Positions 59,828 through 64,000 of a stretch of 64,000 nt of DNA are shown here, piece after piece. Each line of letters starts with the position of its first letter. Positions within the stretch are counted from its first letter, which is position 1. The position numbers and the translations under genes are program-made. The stretch lies in NCBI GenBank assembly GCA_039978075.1, contig JBDWCA010000002.1, positions 682,001 through 746,000 on the forward strand, written 5' to 3'. Source of the DNA: Anderseniella sp039978075. GTDB taxonomy: Bacteria; Pseudomonadota; Alphaproteobacteria; Rhizobiales; Aestuariivirgaceae. A model generated the notes under the pieces. The model saw nothing but the letters and a program-made list of their open reading frames with translations, had not been told where the DNA came from and searched no databases.

Positions 59828-60595
59828 CTATTCCGTCGAGTTACTCGTTTTCGGAACCTGAGAGTTGCTATCATTAGATTGGGAGGAATCTGCATCTGTT
59901 TCAGAGCCAGTGCGTGTACTTATAATAGAGATTTTCCCCGCAACAGCAGAATCGCTACTCATCACACCCTTGTCTTGATTGTTTCCGTTCGTATCTGACC
60001 GCTGACCTAACTCCGCGCCGAAGTAGAAGCCTACAATTGTCCCCAAAACACCAATTAGGGTCGTAAGAACTTGTTTGCCCATATCAAATTTTTCTTTCAG
60101 TTCATCCCCATCAGAGGTGAACACTGCAGTAACCAGGATTATCGCTACACCAACGGTTCCAAGGGAGAAGAAAAATGTAATCAGACCACGCGCTACTGTT
60201 ATGTCAGACAGTAATTTCAGAAACGCATCGTCTAAGATTGCTCGAACCAAAAAACCTATTAATCCAATGGCCAACACCCCTATGATCAAGATAGGCGCAT
60301 TGTTAGCTAGAAACTCGGTCAACCAGCGACGTACTTTAATAGGCTTAGGCGCAGCATTTCCCGGGGCTGGGCTTGCTAATAACTCGAATGCACTTAACGC
60401 CTTATCAATCGCAATCAGCAGGTCATATTTTTCCTCTTTGCTTAGTGTGGCGTCTTCATGGACTGCAGAGTTTGCTTCCGTCTGAGTATTGACACTCTTC
60501 CACAGTGTTGAGTTTTTCTTTGAGTACTCCGCCAGCTTTTGAATGTCTGGATCTGTGTGAATTGTGCCCGGCAACCAATCTGAAAAATTGTTCAT
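59828..60595 (-). CDS. Small membrane protein, third gene of the S8/MBL operon
   Basis: About 255 residues from ATG 60595. The N-terminal 95 residues are soluble and charged; then three to four membrane spans follow (ILIIGVLAIGLIGFLV, GLITFFFSLGTVGVAIILV, LTTLIGVLGTIVGFYFG). The Ser/Asn/Asp-rich C-terminus is probably disordered. It lies 70 bases after the MBL gene on the same strand. A membrane protein beside a protease and a hydrolase fits an effector or anchor role, but no family is recognised. Confidence 0.72.
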   Translation of the reverse strand: MNNFSDWLPGTIHTDPDIQKLAEYSKKNSTLWKSVNTQTEANSAVHEDATLSKEEKYDLLIAIDKALSAFELLASPAPGNAAPKPIKVRRWLTEFLANNAPILIIGVLAIGLIGFLVRAILDDAFLKLLSDITVARGLITFFFSLGTVGVAIILVTAVFTSDGDELKEKFDMGKQVLTTLIGVLGTIVGFYFGAELGQRSDTNGNNQDKGVMSSDSAVAGKISIISTRTGSETDADSSQSNDSNSQVPKTSNSTE

Positions 60596-60665
60596 CGACC
60601 TATATCCAAACTGCAAGTTTCTGTTTTCTAATTTTTGCCAGTTAGAAAGCGAACCCGTTCATGAA

Positions 60666-62036
60666 CTAGCGTACCAAGAAGCTGTCGCCCGAGGACATGA
60701 GCTTGTAGCGGAACCGCGTGCCGAGGCGACCCTTCCAAACTTTCAACAAATCTTCAACGCGATCCCAATGATCGCGATACTTGCTGCTTGCTACTTTAGG
60801 GCCGTCATTGAACCAAAATGTCGGTTTCACTCCGCTAGGCAAAGCTGGCGGGAAACCATTGCGGCCTTCGAACAGTACTTCCAGATAGCCTGTAATGACA
60901 TCAATCTCAGGGTTAGTATTCGCGCCATCTCCGCAAAAAATGTAGTCATCCGCGATTATCCTGCTCGCCAGCTTGTTGGAATAACTGTTGTGAGCCCCGT
61001 GATGCGGAACCTTGTATGTGGTCACTCGGATCCGACCGTCAGCATCCAGCCTGCCTGCCGCTTTCAATCCATCAAGAATATCAGGGTCGTCGGCATCTCC
61101 GGTTAGCAGGATTGAATGATCACCCTCCTCGACCAACATGACAATTGAGGCCAGGTTTGGCGCGGTAACATTCTGGTTGCCCGCCAAGGTGATCGAGGCT
61201 TCTCGCGCCGCGTCCAGAATGTCAGACAAATCGTCCTGGTGAAGCTGCCGTGCGGATTTATCGTGCCGTTTTTGAAGCGTTTTTAGCCAACTAGCGTTGT
61301 CTCTCAGCCACGAGTTCCACTTCTTCTCAAACTGATTCATGTCGGATTGCGTAGGTCCTAGCACGGTGACCGCCAAATCCCCTAGATCAAACGGATCCTG
61401 ATGGCGCTTGCGCAAGACAAACTCGCCACCGAACTCCGGGTTCAACGGAATATTGAGCTGTTTGGCCCCAATCCGCCGCGACAGTTCGATCGCGTCGCCG
61501 ACACTTTGGCCCAGGAACTTCAACCGATCCGCCAACCGGCTCGCGACTACAGAAGCCTCTTCACCGTTCTCGGCGCTCGGCAACAGCGTGTCGCCTGCTC
61601 CCGCGTGGATCATCGCACTGCGAAACAAAATATCAGAAACATCCAAAACGGCCTGCCCGCGATTGCTCGACCGAAACTGCCGCCGCCTCGCCTTTTCCAA
61701 AAACGCATTGTGCCAAATCGCTTTGACTTCGGGGGGACGTCTTAGTTTGGGCGGTCGTCGATTCGAGCGGGGTGAATTTCCCAACCGAAATTCATGGACG
61801 CGCCATTTTACCTCGTTATCTAACATCCGAAGGATACCGCCAATATGGTCGCGATCGGTGTGCGAGACGCAAACCAGGTCTAAAACCTCGCCGTCCTCAC
61901 GCATTTTCGCGACCGTTTGCGCCCAGTGATCTTCGTAGGCATGGAATTCGCCACCATCCACGAGGATGTTCTTACCGCCGCTACTTGTCAGCAACAACGC
62001 ATCGCCATGACCGGCTCGGAAAACTCGGATTTTCAT
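60666..62036 (-). CDS. MBL-fold metallohydrolase, ComEC/Rec2 C-domain type
   Basis: 456 residues. Metal-binding motif SHTDRDHIGG (H59, D61, D63, H64), later LLTGDADDPDIL and the His of VPHHGAHNSYS. This is the ComEC-type metallo-beta-lactamase fold, without membrane helices, so a cytosolic nuclease or phosphodiesterase is likely. Starts on the last base of the protease stop (TGATG), so it is translationally coupled to it. Confidence 0.88.
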   Translation of the reverse strand: MKIRVFRAGHGDALLLTSSGGKNILVDGGEFHAYEDHWAQTVAKMREDGEVLDLVCVSHTDRDHIGGILRMLDNEVKWRVHEFRLGNSPRSNRRPPKLRRPPEVKAIWHNAFLEKARRRQFRSSNRGQAVLDVSDILFRSAMIHAGAGDTLLPSAENGEEASVVASRLADRLKFLGQSVGDAIELSRRIGAKQLNIPLNPEFGGEFVLRKRHQDPFDLGDLAVTVLGPTQSDMNQFEKKWNSWLRDNASWLKTLQKRHDKSARQLHQDDLSDILDAAREASITLAGNQNVTAPNLASIVMLVEEGDHSILLTGDADDPDILDGLKAAGRLDADGRIRVTTYKVPHHGAHNSYSNKLASRIIADDYIFCGDGANTNPEIDVITGYLEVLFEGRNGFPPALPSGVKPTFWFNDGPKVASSKYRDHWDRVEDLLKVWKGRLGTRFRYKLMSSGDSFLVR

Positions 62037-64000
62037 CACATGCTTCCCACTTCTTTTGCCGCCCCGGCAGCAAGCGCTTCTCTGATTGCGCCCTCCGCTT
62101 GGACGGCACCATAGCCCGCATCGTTGCGCCAATCATAGGAATGCCCCGGCAACGGTGCAGCGGTGCGCCGCAACATCCCGATGATCTGCGCCGCAGTCAT
62201 CTCGACCTTGTTCTTTGCCGCGGCGGATTGCATAAGACCTACGAGTCCAGCGACATATGGACTCGCCATGCTGGTCCCAGTTTTCTCAATCCAAAGTGCA
62301 TCGTCATCAAAGCCGTTGGCAGCCAGGATCGAGGTCCCTGGGGCTGCGATATCTGGTTTCTCACGACCGTCACGCGTCGGCCCTTGGCTGGAGGTAATAT
62401 TCATTTTACCAGCCGTCTCATCATAATTCGCCACACAGACGATCCGCGCGCCGCAAGCCAAGCTGTTGACCGAACTGCTGTCGACATTCGACCCTTGCGT
62501 GAAAAACGACGGGAATTGCCAATAGGCCGCATTTTGCGTTTTCAACAATTCACGTGGGTCATCGCGCTCAATCCAGCCATTATAACGCCCATCCCGGATC
62601 TCTTCGCCAATCAGCTTGATTGTCCAAACCCCCGGCGTGACGCCGACCACCGGCCCCTCTAAGAACGGAGACATATAGATTGAGATTTTGTTGCAGCCGT
62701 TGCTAGCATCATAGAGTTCATTGAAAATCGAAAGGAATGTACCATCGGGCAGCATCTCATTGCGAATGAACTCTCCTGGCGGCACGCGCGTTGACCAAAG
62801 ACCACCTGGCGGCTTGATCTCTACTGAAATTCGGTCTTGTGGCTGATACCAGATTTCCAACTCGTTTTCCGAGATGTCCTCAATCCCACTTCCAGCAACG
62901 ACCATCTCGACGCGCTCTTCAAGCCCAGTCGCCGCAATCCGGCCAGAAGTGTGGATGCGCCCCATGATGAAGCCGATATCCTGGGCGTGCTGCGGCGCCT
63001 CTTGGCCGGCATTCCCGGCCGAGACACAGATCGCGCGCCCGGGTTTAGTCAACGCCGAATCTAACCACCGCGACACGGGCGCGGAATCGTCATGTGGCCC
63101 GCCGTTGGTGCCCAGCGATATATTGATCGACACACCTTTGAGCTTGAGATCGTCCGCTAGTTGCAAAATGTAATCCACCGCATGTGCCAAACGCGCAGAG
63201 TCGTAAAACGACCGGCGTCGGTCGTTATCCTCAGGCAGGAGTGAAATCAGCACACCAGCGATCTTCGCTTTCTTGCAAACACCGCTGTTGCCTGCGGCAA
63301 TGCTCGCCACATGAGTCGCGTGAGAGCCCGGAGACATCTGTGTCTGAGGTTCCAGCAATTGAGGTGGTAACCCGATTGACGGTGACTTGTTGATCGCTAG
63401 ACTCATGTGCTTGTCAGTGATCTCAGACCCATAATCGAAGTCTTTGGGATGCTCGCGAAAACCATCCTCTTGTCCTTGATCCCAAATCCGAACGAACCGC
63501 GTGTCTCCGTTCTCGTCCAAAAAATCTGGATGCGCAAAATCGAAACCACCGGAATCAATGACCCCGATCAGAATGTCCTCTCCGTCGCCATGATCGAGAT
63601 TCAAGGCTGCGATCCCATCGCCAGCGAAGCTGCGATTGGCGGTGCTTTCCACTAATCCGTCATCTTGGGCAACAGGCGAATGGATCGTGTCTGCTAGTTG
63701 AATCGAAACAATGCGTTCATCCTCCGCGAGGGCGTTGATCTCTTCTAGCGTCCCGCGAATAGTACAAACGCGATCGCGTTGCGATACACTTTTGCCTCCG
63801 GCAAACCGTTCGTCGCCATCGCGAAGTATGGCAAAGACGCTGGCATCAATCTCATCCACCGCCGCATCGTTCTTACCCTTTTTCAGCGCACCAACGACTG
63901 CCGCGTCAGTCTTGATGCTATCCTGCTGCGAAAAATCCGTCCGCTGAACGGGCGCTTTAAACTTTGGCACTCCGTGTTTTTCGGAAAGTCTCAGCGATCC
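62036..64000 (-). CDS. S8 subtilisin-family peptidase (probably 5'-partial)
   Basis: At least 644 residues. Catalytic triad: Asp 139 in GVIDSGG, His 220 (or 217) in GSHATHVAS, Ser 567 in GTSMASPYV, with the numbering from GTG 63970. No signal peptide, so it is probably cytosolic. The GTG at 63970 has no proper ribosome site and the frame stays open to the window edge (LRLSEKHGV precedes), so the true start may lie outside. First visible gene of a minus-strand operon with MBL hydrolase and membrane protein. Confidence 0.88.
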   Translation of the reverse strand, partial: GSLRLSEKHGVPKFKAPVQRTDFSQQDSIKTDAAVVGALKKGKNDAAVDEIDASVFAILRDGDERFAGGKSVSQRDRVCTIRGTLEEINALAEDERIVSIQLADTIHSPVAQDDGLVESTANRSFAGDGIAALNLDHGDGEDILIGVIDSGGFDFAHPDFLDENGDTRFVRIWDQGQEDGFREHPKDFDYGSEITDKHMSLAINKSPSIGLPPQLLEPQTQMSPGSHATHVASIAAGNSGVCKKAKIAGVLISLLPEDNDRRRSFYDSARLAHAVDYILQLADDLKLKGVSINISLGTNGGPHDDSAPVSRWLDSALTKPGRAICVSAGNAGQEAPQHAQDIGFIMGRIHTSGRIAATGLEERVEMVVAGSGIEDISENELEIWYQPQDRISVEIKPPGGLWSTRVPPGEFIRNEMLPDGTFLSIFNELYDASNGCNKISIYMSPFLEGPVVGVTPGVWTIKLIGEEIRDGRYNGWIERDDPRELLKTQNAAYWQFPSFFTQGSNVDSSSVNSLACGARIVCVANYDETAGKMNITSSQGPTRDGREKPDIAAPGTSILAANGFDDDALWIEKTGTSMASPYVAGLVGLMQSAAAKNKVEMTAAQIIGMLRRTAAPLPGHSYDWRNDAGYGAVQAEGAIREALAAGAAKEVGSM

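Noticed and set aside
1..64000. tRNA or rRNA genes
   Set aside because: No cloverleaf or rRNA sequence noticed, including at the island edges; a dedicated covariance search would be the decisive check.

Overview
The window looks like the chromosome of a mid-to-high G+C alphaproteobacterium, probably a marine or soil-related Hyphomicrobiales or Rhodobacterales-type organism. This is inferred from an IF-3 of alphaproteobacterial type (N-terminus RRP...), an RpoE/ChrR sigma/anti-sigma pair, a Tad/Cpa pilus locus, a DUF1365/Cfa-like/flavoprotein lipid module and palindromic intergenic repeats. No rRNA, tRNA or CRISPR array was found.

Region 1 (1-13.4 kb), housekeeping and stress. It holds an SDR-like protein, an alpha/beta hydrolase, a monocistronic infC with an apparent AUU start flanked by two copies of a palindromic repeat, an ECF sigma/ChrR pair with a probable self-recognised promoter, an SDR, a secreted Cys-rich protein, a DMT exporter, a two-domain VOC protein, a Bcr/CflA MFS transporter, a coiled-coil protein behind a near-perfect sigma-54 promoter, and on the minus strand DUF3833 plus the overlapping trio flavin oxidase / DUF1365 / Cfa-like methyltransferase. 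In Rhodobacter the last set belongs to the singlet-oxygen (RpoE) response and acts on membrane fatty acids.

Region 2 (13.7-28.1 kb), a catabolic cluster. A molybdenum hydroxylase (FAD subunit plus a fused 2Fe-2S/Moco subunit), a 6-hydroxynicotinate reductase homologue, a UPF0280 protein, two PF06684 proteins, a Rieske oxygenase and a complete branched-chain-type ABC importer (with fused permeases) run in one direction with overlapping or tight joins. A creatininase-family amidohydrolase converges on the end. Together they suggest uptake and oxidative/reductive breakdown of an N-heterocycle or lactam whose identity is not known.

Region 3 (28.2-42.2 kb). It contains part of a Tad/Cpa pilus locus (CpaB, CpaC, a lipoprotein, a TadD-like TPR lipoprotein), unknown membrane proteins, an ArsR/SRPBCC pair followed by a truncated YCII gene, a class V aminotransferase, a tungstate-type ABC transporter (TupBCA) with a convergent one-component regulator, a GNAT enzyme, and an Ada-like/Ogt alkylation-repair pair.

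Region 4 (42.2-64 kb) is accessory DNA with visibly lower G+C and few assignable functions. On the minus strand lie a tyrosinase, its C-terminal-domain-like partner, a LodA/GoxA-like quinoprotein oxidase, its LodB flavoprotein, a giant YCF48-propeller/transmembrane/NACHT-type NTPase receptor, and a small protein with a Cys-rich tail. From 52.8 kb there is a defence-type island: AlpA regulator, a nucleotidyltransferase-like/DUF262 pair, a NaeI-like restriction-modification system with Vsr, several AT-rich small unknown genes (one with an A7 frameshift), and a minus-strand operon of subtilase, MBL-fold hydrolase and small membrane protein that runs off the right edge.
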